Part shown: positions 19,501-28,613 of the stretch, one piece after another
Layout: every line of letters starts with the position of its first letter
Numbering within the stretch: position 1 is the stretch's first letter
From: Denitratimonas tolerans
GTDB lineage: Bacteria > Pseudomonadota > Gammaproteobacteria > Xanthomonadales > Xanthomonadaceae
Length of the DNA: 64,000 nt
Direction of reading: 5' to 3'
Assembly: GCF_037203605.1 (NCBI RefSeq)
Contig: NZ_JBBDHC010000012.1
Coordinates: forward strand, 1-64,000
Position numbers and translations under genes: made by a program
The notes under the pieces: model-generated
The model's input: the letters and a program-made list of their open reading frames with translations, nothing else
Databases searched by the model: none
What the model was told of the DNA's origin: nothing

Positions 19501-19951
19501 TGCTCGCGGTCTGGGCCGCCATCTGACCGGCGAGGGCGCTGCGCAGCCATTCGGGCAGGGTCTCCATCTGCTCTGCCGGCAGCGTGCCGCTGGGCGGTGG
19601 CGGCGCGATGGGCTCATCCTTGGGCCACTGCGCGGACGGGAACCGCTGGGCGTAGAGCAGCAGCAGCGCCTGGTGCTTGCACGGCCCGTTGACCGGGCAG
19701 TCGCAGGAGCCGAACAGCGCCAGCTGCCCGCGACCCTGCTCGCGGAACTCGACCCAGGGTTCGTAGATCGCCTCGCCGCTGCCGCGCACCAACGCCCGCA
19801 GCCGGATCACTCCGCGCCGGTCGCGTTCCAGCGCCAGGCTCAGGAGGTGATCGTTGGCCAGATAGGTGTTGGCCCGGCGCAGGGTCGCCTGATCGAACTG
19901 GCGCGTCCAGTCGATCCCCGCCAGGTAATCGCGCACCTCTTCGGCATTCAC
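16523..19951 (-). CDS. SWIM zinc finger / SNF2-family ATPase
   Basis: 1142 residues. The N-terminal SWIM-type zinc finger has ligands Cys83, Cys85, Cys91 and His93 (CDCPVNGPCKH). A long middle region precedes a complete SNF2 motor: Walker A LADDMGLGKTVQV, VVAPTSLVGNW, Walker B IVDEAQAIKN, and C-terminal helicase motifs LVFSQFTQ and DRAHRIGQ. Such proteins translocate on double-stranded DNA; the bacterial SWIM-SNF2 group has no settled function. The GTG start at 19951 is chosen for its GGAG site seven bases upstream; the frame is open to 19987. It is not obviously in an operon. Confidence 0.92.
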   Translation of the reverse strand: MNAEEVRDYLAGIDWTRQFDQATLRRANTYLANDHLLSLALERDRRGVIRLRALVRGSGEAIYEPWVEFREQGRGQLALFGSCDCPVNGPCKHQALLLLYAQRFPSAQWPKDEPIAPPPPSGTLPAEQMETLPEWLRSALAGQMAAQTASNLPAWDFWFSRLAQLEPRATLPEAVDRRFGLILREDMGRLAVLPAFLRAGRGRMGGLVDPKPLELTAEGPSPAPAGGWSTEDAIALGTLLGSASRGMRRTDPVVIDSTHTEAALVHLMRHHPVFWERGSTPLEAAPAQSLHLRWDDQPDGTQILALVLDDPEPSVLLLGHGLWYVQPAARRYGRVEGDPALVHAVAAAPPLQPEDVAEVQLRLKRQSALPVAMPQPRRVRQVKATPVAVLSMQVVSVEMEARHAQRAPLRVGVATLGFDYDGHRLAPGVYNERRQDADGQEVTEIIRDAVRERRAEQRLTDAGLRDALIWAHDMALRRNRFEPDQWLLQTGSYRTPASPEAWASVLAELAAAGFRIEYAADFPRDDVVEIGEWHADLAELDESGSRWFDVSLGIDVEGQRIDLLPILRRVLADPDFPLERPADEPGDAAWRVRIDENRSVRLPLARLRAVLEPLLEWIAGSEDGLRLHRTQASTLRRVAEDAGLPWRGAEKFRAQMDRLRELPATAEVPEGFRAELRPYQRDGLAWLNFLSDAGLGGILADDMGLGKTVQVLAHLLSEKQRGRLDLPALVVAPTSLVGNWRDEAARFAPDLRVLVLHGSGRAARYEAIVDSDLVITTYPLLPRDRDSLCEQRFSLLIVDEAQAIKNARSQAAQVVREIPARRRLAMTGTPLENHLGELWAQFDAVEPGLLGSETRFNRTYRTPIEKHGDADRQARLNRRVAMLLLRRRKEDVLAELPPKTEIVRSLELQGAQRQLYETLRLAQHERVRESIVQRGLGQSGIVVIDALLKLRQACCDPRLVKLEAARKVRESAKLEALLDLLDGLIAEGRRVLVFSQFTQMLALIGQALDKRRTPYLSLTGDTPAATRSDLVRGFQEGETPVFLISLKAGGVGLNLTAADAVIHYDPWWNPAVESQATDRAHRIGQDKPVFVYKLICAGTVEEKIQAMQERKAELARAVLEGGGSNVALGFDEADLAELFAPI

Positions 19952-20052
19952 GCACACGCTCCAGGTTCTGCACGGCGAACAGGGCATTGTGCGGCATCAC
20001 CGCGCTGCGGACCAGCCCGGAGGCTCACGGCAGGCCGCTGTGTCATCGCGCT

Positions 20053-20085
20053 GAAAAAAAACCGGCGCGGTTTCCCGCGCCGGTT
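20053..20085 (-). terminator. Rho-independent terminator of the subtilase gene
   Basis: On the minus strand AACCGGCGCGG, a GAAA loop and CCGCGCCGGTT make a perfect 11-bp stem followed by a run of T (TTTTTT). It starts about 25 bp after the subtilase stop. Confidence 0.92.
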
Positions 20086-20109
20086 GAAGTCGTCGAGCGG
20101 AACGCGCGG

Positions 20110-23100
20110 TCAGCGCGTGACCGGCTCCAGCGAGATCGGCCGACCGCCGCCGTTGGTGCCGGTGGCGCGGATCAGCCAGTTGCGGTCGAAGCCGGTGATG
20201 GCCTGGTCGTTGGGGAGCAGGTCGACGCTGGGGCTGCTGAGGTCCGGAGCGACGCCGGCAGCGGTATCCACGTAGTCGCCGATCCAGCCGTGGCCGTTGA
20301 AGGGGCCGGGGTCGCCCGAGGCGGGACGCGTGCCCGCGTTTCCGGTCGGGTTGGTCATGGCGATGAGGATGTGGCCCGGACCGCTAACCACGATGGGCGT
20401 TGGCAAGGTGATGTTGCGCCACGCGTTGAGCGGTGCCGGCAGCGTGTAGGTGTGCTGGCCCAGCAGGGTTGCGCCGTTGGTCGGGTCCGCGTCGTCATCC
20501 AGGTAGATATAGATGTGGATCTTGTCGCCCTGCGGGTTCGAACTGGCTGCAAAGAGGGACTGCACGGCGGTAAGGGTGATCGGATACTCCTCGGCGGGCG
20601 GGGAGAACTGGTTCAGCCACACGAATCCGCAGTAGGTCGAACACCCCACGGCCGAGAAGCTGCCGCCGGCGTCGGGCATGGTGTCGATCTTCAGCACGCA
20701 GGTGCCGCCGTCGCAGTAGCCCGGCGGGGCCATGGGCGTTTCGCCCTTGATCGCCACGGTGAAGTGCTGGTCCGGCGAGGCGCTGCCGGTCTCCTGCAGG
20801 ATGACTGCGCCAAACGACAGGGACTGCGTGGCCGCGCCGACCGCGGTGGCGGTGACGGTAACCGTCTGGGAGGCATCCGGGGCCAGGGTGAAGGTCGCCG
20901 GCGAGACCGAGAGCGTGTAGCCCGCCGGATTCTCGACGGTGGAGTTCCACGAACCCGAGACGTCCAGTCGATTGGTCACGGTGCGCGTCCAGCTGCACGA
21001 AGTGCCGCAGGCCACGTTGCGCAGCGAAGCCAGGTTGAGCTGGGTCTGGCTGATGCTGCCGCCGTTCGGGTTGGCCGCCAGGAAGTTGGCCTTGGTCTCG
21101 TCCAGGGTCAGGCCCGCCAGCGTGGCGCGACTCAGGTCGACGCGGCCGCTGCCGACGGCATCGGGGGTCCACGGCGTGGTGCCGTCCTCCATGAAGCCGG
21201 TGCGACTGGCGGTGGTCTGGATCGCCGATTTGACCTCGTACGGGGTCCAGGTCGGATGCACCGCACGCACCAGCGCCGCCGCGCCGGCCAGGTGCGGCGA
21301 GGACATCGAGGTGCCGGTCATCAGGCCGTAGTTGCCCTCGACGGCCATGTAGGCGGCGTAGATGTCGGTGCCCGGGCCGGTGATGTCGGGCTTGGTCAGA
21401 TTGTCGTAGGGGGCCTGGGTCGGACCGCGCAGACTGCTGCCGTTGATCACGTCGCCCTGGCGGGACAGGATTTCCACCGGCAGGTAGTCGCCGAACACCG
21501 GATCGACGGTCGGTGCCGGCGCGCTGTCCTCGAATCCATCGCTGAAAACGTGATCGGATGGCGGATTGCCGATGAAGGCGATGAGCGCGTCGCCGATGGC
21601 CTGGGAGCCGATGCTGAACGAGGCCGCGTCACCGGGCGCACCGGTGGTGTCCATGGAAATGGTGCCGGGCTGGTTGTTGGCGACGATCACCGTGCGCGCG
21701 CCGGCGTTGTAGGCGTTGGTGATCTTCTCGGCGAAGTTGCACGAGCCGCGGCGAACGATGGCGACATCGGCGCTGGTGAACGTGCCCGCGGGGATGCCGC
21801 CACCGGCGGTGCAGGCTTCCAGGTTCGGAGAGACCTTGATGCGGGCATCGAACATCGGCAGGGTGACCGAGGGGCTGAGCGTGGTGCTGCCGGGCGTGAG
21901 CGGGATCTGCTCAAGCATGGCGGGCACGGGGCCGGGCGCGACGACGGTGAGCGTCGGGGTGACGACTTCGTCCTGGGTCGAGTTGGCGACCGTCAGGATC
22001 CACGGGCCGTTGTTGCCCACCAGACCGACCGGGTTGGTGCAGGTGTCGCGGGTATTGCCCGCCGAGGCCGCGACGAAGACGTCGGCGTCGGAGGCGTTGA
22101 GGAAGGACTGCATCCGCTGGTCGGTCCAGGGGTTGCCACCGCCGCAGGTGCGGCCGATGGAATAGTTCACCACGTCGACCTGATCGACGATCGCGTGCTG
22201 GATGGCCGATTCCAGCGAATCCTCGGACAGCGCGCCGGTGGTGTGGTTGGCGACGTTGTAGGAATAGATCGAGGCGCAGGGAGCGACGCCCGACATCGTC
22301 ACGCCGGCAGGCAGCGGCGGGGCCGGCGGTGCGGACGCGTTGCTGAGGGTGTTGCCGGCGGCGGTGCTGGACGTATGCACGCCGTGGCTGCTCATGTCGG
22401 CGTCGAACAGGGTGCCGGTGCACTGGGTGCCGTTGTTGGTCACGCAGTCGCGCGGGAACAGCTTGGGATTGGCCGCGCTGAAGCCGCAGGCCGGGTCATC
22501 GGTGAATGACGGGTGGCCGATGAAGGTGCCGGTGTCGATGATGCCGACCTTCACACCCTGTCCGCGGGTGGCCGTCGCCCAGTTCGGGATGGCCGTGCCG
22601 TTCCAGATGGTATCCGCGCCGATGAACGAAGGGCCGCGCGTGGTCTGGGTCTCGTAGAGCTGCACCGGTGCGACCGACAGGACGCCGGGAAGCCCGGCAA
22701 CCTGCAGCGCCTCGGCGTGGCTGAGGGAAACGGAAATGCCGCTGCGGGTGACGTCATAGGTGTAGTGGATGTCCAGGCTGTGGCCCAGCGCGCGCTGGAT
22801 CGCGTCCAGGTGCAGCTTGCGCTGCTCCACGAGATAGTTCTGGTATTCCTTCGCCGCCACCGAGTCCATCACGAACTTTTTGGAGCTGTTGAGCGAGATG
22901 CCGTCCACGCCCGGCGCGGTGCGCGCCAATCCTGCGATGCCGCCGCGGTACTGGACCAGGCCCGGCTCGACGAAGGTGACGATGTATCGCCCGGTTTCGC
23001 TCTCCTCGAGGGTTGCCATCGGAGCCTGGACGAACTGGGCGTCGAATGAGGTGGGTGCCGCGTGAAGCGTGGCCGGCGCACCGATGCCGGCGATGGCAAG

Positions 23101-23142
23101 GCCGATGGCTGATGCCACGAGGGTCGGTTTGATGAAGCTCAT
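20110..23142 (-). CDS. Secreted S8 (subtilisin-like) serine peptidase with PA insert
   Basis: 1010 residues. Signal peptide about 1-28; I9-type propeptide about 50-160; catalytic triad Asp203 (GIIDTG), His253 (SSHGVH) and Ser612 (GTSMSSPH), oxyanion Asn363 (SAGN). A protease-associated domain is inserted between His and Ser (about 420-520) and ends next to a short FSDGFEDS motif. After Ser come a Fn3-like domain and a C-terminal domain with paired Cys. All parts of an active extracellular protease are present. Start has CTGGAG upstream. A strong terminator follows; a 9-bp hairpin lies in the leader. Confidence 0.94.
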   Translation of the reverse strand: MSFIKPTLVASAIGLAIAGIGAPATLHAAPTSFDAQFVQAPMATLEESETGRYIVTFVEPGLVQYRGGIAGLARTAPGVDGISLNSSKKFVMDSVAAKEYQNYLVEQRKLHLDAIQRALGHSLDIHYTYDVTRSGISVSLSHAEALQVAGLPGVLSVAPVQLYETQTTRGPSFIGADTIWNGTAIPNWATATRGQGVKVGIIDTGTFIGHPSFTDDPACGFSAANPKLFPRDCVTNNGTQCTGTLFDADMSSHGVHTSSTAAGNTLSNASAPPAPPLPAGVTMSGVAPCASIYSYNVANHTTGALSEDSLESAIQHAIVDQVDVVNYSIGRTCGGGNPWTDQRMQSFLNASDADVFVAASAGNTRDTCTNPVGLVGNNGPWILTVANSTQDEVVTPTLTVVAPGPVPAMLEQIPLTPGSTTLSPSVTLPMFDARIKVSPNLEACTAGGGIPAGTFTSADVAIVRRGSCNFAEKITNAYNAGARTVIVANNQPGTISMDTTGAPGDAASFSIGSQAIGDALIAFIGNPPSDHVFSDGFEDSAPAPTVDPVFGDYLPVEILSRQGDVINGSSLRGPTQAPYDNLTKPDITGPGTDIYAAYMAVEGNYGLMTGTSMSSPHLAGAAALVRAVHPTWTPYEVKSAIQTTASRTGFMEDGTTPWTPDAVGSGRVDLSRATLAGLTLDETKANFLAANPNGGSISQTQLNLASLRNVACGTSCSWTRTVTNRLDVSGSWNSTVENPAGYTLSVSPATFTLAPDASQTVTVTATAVGAATQSLSFGAVILQETGSASPDQHFTVAIKGETPMAPPGYCDGGTCVLKIDTMPDAGGSFSAVGCSTYCGFVWLNQFSPPAEEYPITLTAVQSLFAASSNPQGDKIHIYIYLDDDADPTNGATLLGQHTYTLPAPLNAWRNITLPTPIVVSGPGHILIAMTNPTGNAGTRPASGDPGPFNGHGWIGDYVDTAAGVAPDLSSPSVDLLPNDQAITGFDRNWLIRATGTNGGGRPISLEPVTR

Positions 23143-23446
23143 GCATTACTCCAGGAGTTTCGAGGTTGCTGCGGTGTGCACACCCGGCCTCTTGCGGAGG
23201 CCGGGCCCGGGGGCGTCGTGTCGACGGGGAATTTCAGGTGGCGTCGTGCCGGCAATGCATCGCCGGCCGGTCGCGGTGCCGCCAGACCGCCCGGTTCCGC
23301 CGGTCGAGTGACGGAGCGGGCAGCAACGGCCGAGTATCACAGCAGACGCGGAGCCAGACAATGCGCGGTGCAGCACGGGCCGCGCCTGGAACTCGGGCGC
23401 GCGCTCAGCGCACCGGATTCCCGGATGCCGCGCCCGCAGCGAGCCC
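23143..23446. other. Intergenic stretch between deoA and the subtilase gene
   Basis: 304 bp without a gene. A perfect hairpin CCCGGCCTC (23183-23191) / GAGGCCGGG (23197-23205) lies 41 bp before the subtilase start, in its leader or at the end of the deoA transcript. It lacks a T-run. Nothing else is recognised. Confidence 0.6.
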
Positions 23447-24814
23447 TCAGGCTTGCGCGTCGATGCCCTCGAAACCGCGCGCCGGGGCGTTCCCGCCGGG
23501 CGCAAGCCAGCGCCAGGGCGGAACCGCATCGGGCGCGTCCGGCGACAGGCGAAACGCCGCCTTTACCCGCGTGGCCGCAGCGGCCGCCGCCGTCTCGCTG
23601 CGCGCGTGCACGAGCGCCAGCGTTTCCCCGGGCGCGACGCACTCGCCGCGGCCGCGCACCTGCGCCAGCCCAACGGCGTGATCGATGGCCGCGCCGGGTG
23701 TGCGCCGCCCGCCGCCCAGGTCCACCACGCATTCGCCCAGGGCGCGCACGTCGATGGCGGAAACGTAGCCTTCGCCCTCGGCCAGCACGGGACGAACCAC
23801 CGGCGCGGTCGGCAGGCGGCGCGCCGGATGTTCCAGCAGGTCGCTGGGGCCGCCCAGCGCGGCCACCATGCGCGCGAAGCGCTCGGCGGCGGCACCCGAG
23901 CCGAGCGCCTGCTGCAGGCGGGCCAGCGCGGATTCGCGGTCCGCCGCAAGCCGGCCCAGGCACAGCAGCCTCGCGGAAAGTTCGAGCGTGAGCGCGCGCA
24001 GGCGCGGGCAGCCCGGCCCGCCCGTCAAGAGGTCGAGGATGGCGCGCAGTTCCAGCGCATTGCCGGCCTCGCGTCCGAGCACCTGGCCCATGTCGGTGAG
24101 AACGGCGTCGAGCGCCAGTCCGCTGCCCTCGGCAACCGCGAGCATCCGCCGCGCCAGCGCCTCGGAACCGGCCAGATCCGGCGTCTGCGCACCGCTGCCG
24201 GTCTTGATGTCCAGCACCAGCGCCTGCGCGCCGCCGGCGAGCTTCTTGGACAGGATCGAGGCCACGATCAGGTCGGGCACGTCCACCGTCGCGGTCACGT
24301 CGCGCACTGCGTAAAGGCGTCGGTCGGCGGGCACCAGATCCGCGCTCTGCCCGACGATGGCGCAGCCGATCTCGCGCACGATCCGGTGCAGGCGATCGGG
24401 TGACGGATTGACGTCGTAACCTGCCAGGCTTTCCAGCTTGTCCAGCGTGCCGCCGGTATGGCCCAGGCCGCGCCCGGAGATCATCGGCACGAAGCCGCCG
24501 CAGGCTGCCACCAGCGGTGCCAGCGCCAGGCTCACCGCATCGCCCACGCCGCCGGTGGAATGCTTGTCCAGCACCGGGCCGGGCAGGTCGCTCCAGTCCA
24601 GGCACCGGCCCGAGTCGCGCAGCGCGAAGGTGAAGTCGCGGCATTCTTCCGCCGTCATGCCGCGCCAGGCCACCGCCATGCAGAACGCCGCGATCTGGCC
24701 CTCGCTCCACTGCCCGGCGGCGATGCCGTGAGCCAGTGCCGCGCACTGTTGCGCACTCAGCGATTCGCCGTTGCGCTTGCGGCGGATGAGCGTTGCGGCA
24801 GGAAAGGAATCCAT
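23447..24814 (-). CDS. deoA: Thymidine phosphorylase
   Basis: 455 residues. It splits thymidine with phosphate into thymine and deoxyribose-1-phosphate. Family signatures: VLDKHSTGGVGD for phosphate binding, SGRGLGHTGGTLDKLES, and DIKTGSGA; the C-terminal domain has the typical IDVRALGECVVDLGGGR stretch. The start MDSFPAATLIRRKRNG is right for the family and has AGAGGG upstream; the open frame to 24937 adds atypical residues. It stands alone, with no other nucleoside salvage genes nearby. Confidence 0.95.
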   Translation of the reverse strand: MDSFPAATLIRRKRNGESLSAQQCAALAHGIAAGQWSEGQIAAFCMAVAWRGMTAEECRDFTFALRDSGRCLDWSDLPGPVLDKHSTGGVGDAVSLALAPLVAACGGFVPMISGRGLGHTGGTLDKLESLAGYDVNPSPDRLHRIVREIGCAIVGQSADLVPADRRLYAVRDVTATVDVPDLIVASILSKKLAGGAQALVLDIKTGSGAQTPDLAGSEALARRMLAVAEGSGLALDAVLTDMGQVLGREAGNALELRAILDLLTGGPGCPRLRALTLELSARLLCLGRLAADRESALARLQQALGSGAAAERFARMVAALGGPSDLLEHPARRLPTAPVVRPVLAEGEGYVSAIDVRALGECVVDLGGGRRTPGAAIDHAVGLAQVRGRGECVAPGETLALVHARSETAAAAAATRVKAAFRLSPDAPDAVPPWRWLAPGGNAPARGFEGIDAQA

Positions 24815-24934
24815 CGGAAACCCTCTTCGGCGGATGTGTCGGACGGAGCGTTGCATCCTACGCCAGGAACTCCTGCACGGAGCGGTCGGTCGTCTCCATC
24901 GGATCGTGGACGCGGGACACCGATGCCTTGGGCA

Positions 24935-24973
24935 CAAAAAAACAGGGCCCGACCAGAAGGCCGGCCCCTGTTT
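24935..24973 (-). terminator. Rho-independent terminator, minus strand
   Basis: Minus strand: AAACAGGGGCCGG pairs with CGGGCCCTGTTT with one mismatch and is followed by TTTTTTTG. No intact gene ends just upstream of it; it probably belonged to the decayed frame at 24975-25206. Confidence 0.8.
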
Positions 24974-24974
24974 C

Positions 24975-25206
24975 GGAGAACCGCTGCCGCCGCTGCGGCA
25001 TGCCCGGGATCAGACGCGGTATTCCGCCTGCGCTGCCCGGGATGAACATCGCGTCGCCGCGCATGTCGCCGCGGAAGTATCCGCCGCGCGCCGCAAGGTG
25101 CCAGTCCGGGGTGATGTCGATGCGGGTGTTCACGCCCGCAGTCCAGCCCTTGAGCTGGGCATTGCCCAGGACGTCCTGGCTGATGGATCGGAATTCGCCA
25201 GATCAG
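24975..25206 (-). pseudogene. Possible gene remnant ahead of an orphan terminator
   Basis: An open frame that begins right after a stop (TGA at about 25205) reads VNTRIDITPDWHLAARGGYF and GDAMFIPGSAGGIPRLIPG, resembling part of a beta-strand-rich secreted or outer-membrane protein. It has no ribosome site and runs straight into a terminator without a stop, while another frame stops (AEYRV) just before the terminator. This fits a truncated gene with a late frameshift. The family is not recognised, and chance cannot be excluded. From 24815 to 25330 nothing else is seen. Confidence 0.3.
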
Positions 25207-25330
25207 CCTGCGCCCTGGCTCACGGGTCTGTTTCGTGGGCAGTGGCGGGTTCCGACCGGATCAGCGGGTGCCTGCGGTCCGCGGAAACGCGACCTGCGTC
25301 GCCCGTTCGCCAAGTGCGCCCTGTCCGGCC

Positions 25331-25510
25331 TCAGGACACCTTGTCCAGGATGATCCACATCGAAAGCGCGAAAGTCATCAGGGCGAACACGACGCCACCG
25401 ATGCCGCTGACTGCGGAGGCCTCCTTCTTCAGCACCAGGCGAAGGAAACCCACGATCAGTGAGGGCACCAGCAGCAAAATTGCCAGCAACAACCAGCTGT
25501 TTTGAGTCAT
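25331..25510 (-). CDS. Small two-helix membrane protein, function unknown
   Basis: 59 residues with two membrane helices (SWLLLAILLLVPSLIVGFL and GIGGVVFALMTFALSMWII) joined by a basic loop (RLVLKKE). The start MTQNSW has a near-perfect ribosome site (AAGGAGA, about 6 bases away), the main reason to accept it as a gene. It lies 152 bp downstream of the valS stop on the same strand. No family recognised. Confidence 0.75.
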   Translation of the reverse strand: MTQNSWLLLAILLLVPSLIVGFLRLVLKKEASAVSGIGGVVFALMTFALSMWIILDKVS

Positions 25511-25662
25511 GCGATTCTCCTTGCATCGGCCCAGGGCCGGCACTTGCTCCATGTTCGCCGAAATTCGCGGGGTTGTGTCCCACGACATGGTGCAAAAGAA
25601 GTCACCGGTGGTGCTTGGCTTGGGTGTTCGACGTGCATTCAAATCATGCGGCTGACGAACAT

Positions 25663-28488
25663 TTATCCCAGCCGCGCCTGCTGCTCCTTCAGCCCGTCGA
25701 GCTGCACCGACCATTCCGCCAGGCGCTGGCGCTCCTGTTCGACCACGGCGGCGGGGACCTTGTCGCTGAACCTGGCGAGCTTGGCTTCGCTCTTTTCCTT
25801 CTCGGCGGCGACGCGGGCGACTTCCTTGGCCAGACGCGCGCGTTCGGCGTCGAGGTCGATCAGGCCTTCCAGCGGGATCAGGAGGCGCAGCTCGCCCAGC
25901 ATCGCCGAGGCGCTGGGCGGGGCATCGCCGCGGAGTGAATCGATGGACTCCAGCCGCGCCAGCGCGCGCAGGGCGTCGGCGAAGCGCGCGATGCGCGCGG
26001 CATCGTCCGCATCGCCGCCGTCGACCAGCAGCGGCACCCGGCGCGAGGGCGGGATGCCCAGGGTCGAGCGCACCGAACGCAGCTTGGCGATCGCCTCCTT
26101 GAGCCAGTCGATATCGGTCAGATCGCCGGTCCGGCTTTCGGTGGCGAAGGGTGCGGGCCAGGGCTGGGCCATGATGCTGCCCTCGGCCAGGCCCAGGCGC
26201 GGGGCGACGTGCTGCCAGATTTCCTCGGTGACGAAGGGAATCAGCGGGTGCGCCAGGCGCAGCGTGGCTTCCAGCACGGCGAGAAGGGTGTGGCGCACCG
26301 AGGCCGCCGCGGCGCTTTCCTCGCCCGCTTCCGGGTTGAGGTACGGCTTGGCGAACTCGATCGACCAGTCGCAGAACTCGTTCCAGACGAACTCGTACAG
26401 CGCCTGCGAGACGAGATCAAAACGATATGCGGCGAACTGCGCGTCGATCTCGGTGAGCAGCGCATCGAAGCGCGCCAGCAGGGCACGCTCGAAGGCCAGC
26501 TGCGGCCACTGCGCCGGGCGCTGGATCGTTGCGCCTTCCGGCAGGGTGCCGAGCACGAAGCGCGCCGCGTTCCAGAGCTTGTTGCAGAAGTTCTTGTAGC
26601 CCTCGCAGCGGTTGAGGTCGAACTTGATGTCGCGCCCGTGGGTGGCGAGCGAGGCGAAGGTGAAGCGCAGCGCGTCGGCGCCGAACGCCGGGATGCCGTC
26701 GGGGAATTCCTTGCGTGTGGCCTTCTCGATGCGCTCGGCCATCTTCGGCTGCATCAGGCCCGAGGTGCGCTTTTCCACCAGCGCGTCAGTGCTGATGCCG
26801 TCGATCAGATCGATCGGATCGAGCACGTTGCCCTTGGACTTGGACATCTTCTGCCCGTCCTTGTCGCGCACCAGTCCGGTGATGTAGACGTCGCGGAAGG
26901 GCACTTCGCCGGTGAAGTGGTCGGTCATCATCACCATCCGGGCGACCCAGAAGAAGATGATGTCGAAGCCCGTCACCAGCACGCTGGAGGGCAGATAGCG
27001 GTCAAATCCGCGCGCGTCCATCGCGGCCTTGTCCGGCCAGCCCATGGTGGAAAACGGCCACAGCGCGGAAGAGAACCAGGTTTCCAGCACGTCGGTGTCC
27101 TGGGTCAGCTTCACGTCGGCAGCGAGGCCGTTTTTCGTCCGAGCTTCGGCCTCGTCGCGACCGACGTGGATACCGCCCGCCTCGTCGTACCAGGCGGGGA
27201 TGCGGTGTCCCCACCACAGCTGGCGACTGATGCACCAGTCCTGGATGTTTTCCATCCAGTGACGGTAGGTGTTGATCCAGTTGGGCGGCACGAAGCGGAT
27301 CGAACCGTTCTCGACCAGCTCCAGGCCGCGCGCGCCCAGGGTGTCCATCTTCACGAACCACTGGTCGGTGAGGTACGGCTCGACCACCTGCCCGGTGCGG
27401 TCTCCGCGCGGCACCATCAGTTTGTGCGGCTTGTCTTCGGCCAGGAGCTCGGCGGCTTCCAGGTCGGCCAGCACCGCCTTGCGCGCCTCGTAGCGGTCCT
27501 GTCCGCGGTACTTCTCCGGCGCGCTGTCGTTGAGCGCGGCTTCGGGCGTGAACAGGTTGATCAGCGGCAGCCCGTGGCGCTGGCCCACCGCGTAGTCGTT
27601 GAAGTCGTGCGCCGGGGTCACCTTCACCACGCCGGTGCCGAAATCGCGCTCGACGTAGCCGTCGACGATGACCGGGATCTCGCGTCCGGTCAGCGGCAGC
27701 ACCACGGATTTGCCGACCAGACCGGCGTAGCGCGGATCGTCCGGGTGCACCATCACCGCGACGTCACCCAGCAGGGTTTCCGGGCGCGTGGTGGCGACGA
27801 TCAGGTGGTCGCGGGTTTCGCGTGAGAGTTCGTTGCCGTCCGCGTCGCGCTCGACGTGCTCGTAGGTCAGTCCGCCCGCCAGCGGGTAGCGGATCGACCA
27901 CAGGTGGCCGTCCTCCTCCTCGCTGACCACCTCCAGATCGGAGATCGCGGTTTTCAGCACCGGGTCCCAGTTCACCAGGCGCTGGCCGCGGTAGATCAGC
28001 CCTTCCTCATGCAGGCGCACGAAGGCCTCGATCACCGCCTTCGACGGCATCTCGTCCATGGTGAACACGCTGCGCGACCAGTCGCCCGAAGTGCCCATGC
28101 GGCGCATCTGGCGCTCGATGGTGTCGCCCGATTCCTGCTTCCACTCCCATACTTTCTCAATGAAACCCTCGCGGCCCAGTGAATCGCGCGTTTCACCCCG
28201 GCCCTCGCGCGCCAGGTTGCGCGAAACGACCATTTCCGTGGCGATGCCGGCATGGTCCGAGCCCATCTGCCACAGCGTGTCGCGGCCCTTCATGCGCTGG
28301 TAGCGGGTGAGCGCGTCCATCAGCGTGTGCTGGAAGGCGTGGCCCATGTGCAAGGTGCCGGTGACGTTGGGCGGCGGCAGCAGGATGGTGTAGGGCGCAC
28401 CCTCACCGCTCGGCGCAAAGCGCCCATCGGCCTCCCAGCGGGCGTACCAGCGGGTTTCGAAAGTACCGGGTTCGAAGCTCTTGTCCAT
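25663..28488 (-). CDS. valS: Valyl-tRNA synthetase
   Basis: 941 residues, a full-length class I synthetase charging tRNA-Val. Seen: HIGH-type motif TLHMGHAF (about 42-49), the editing domain in the middle, the KMSKSKGNVLDP motif, the anticodon domain and a C-terminal coiled coil (about 870-940). In many gammaproteobacteria valS follows pepA-holC directly; here holC lies 27 kb away on the same strand, with varied genes between. Promoter elements were not identified. Confidence 0.98.
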   Translation of the reverse strand: MDKSFEPGTFETRWYARWEADGRFAPSGEGAPYTILLPPPNVTGTLHMGHAFQHTLMDALTRYQRMKGRDTLWQMGSDHAGIATEMVVSRNLAREGRGETRDSLGREGFIEKVWEWKQESGDTIERQMRRMGTSGDWSRSVFTMDEMPSKAVIEAFVRLHEEGLIYRGQRLVNWDPVLKTAISDLEVVSEEEDGHLWSIRYPLAGGLTYEHVERDADGNELSRETRDHLIVATTRPETLLGDVAVMVHPDDPRYAGLVGKSVVLPLTGREIPVIVDGYVERDFGTGVVKVTPAHDFNDYAVGQRHGLPLINLFTPEAALNDSAPEKYRGQDRYEARKAVLADLEAAELLAEDKPHKLMVPRGDRTGQVVEPYLTDQWFVKMDTLGARGLELVENGSIRFVPPNWINTYRHWMENIQDWCISRQLWWGHRIPAWYDEAGGIHVGRDEAEARTKNGLAADVKLTQDTDVLETWFSSALWPFSTMGWPDKAAMDARGFDRYLPSSVLVTGFDIIFFWVARMVMMTDHFTGEVPFRDVYITGLVRDKDGQKMSKSKGNVLDPIDLIDGISTDALVEKRTSGLMQPKMAERIEKATRKEFPDGIPAFGADALRFTFASLATHGRDIKFDLNRCEGYKNFCNKLWNAARFVLGTLPEGATIQRPAQWPQLAFERALLARFDALLTEIDAQFAAYRFDLVSQALYEFVWNEFCDWSIEFAKPYLNPEAGEESAAAASVRHTLLAVLEATLRLAHPLIPFVTEEIWQHVAPRLGLAEGSIMAQPWPAPFATESRTGDLTDIDWLKEAIAKLRSVRSTLGIPPSRRVPLLVDGGDADDAARIARFADALRALARLESIDSLRGDAPPSASAMLGELRLLIPLEGLIDLDAERARLAKEVARVAAEKEKSEAKLARFSDKVPAAVVEQERQRLAEWSVQLDGLKEQQARLG

Positions 28489-28613
28489 CGTGTGCCGGCC
28501 CCTGCGGACCTCGGGTTCGTTGAGGAAAGCCGGGAATTGTAGCGTGATGCAGGGGTGAGGCGGGGCGGGAGCGATGGCGCGCCGGGATCGTGGGGCCGCG
28601 GTTGTCCCACAGG

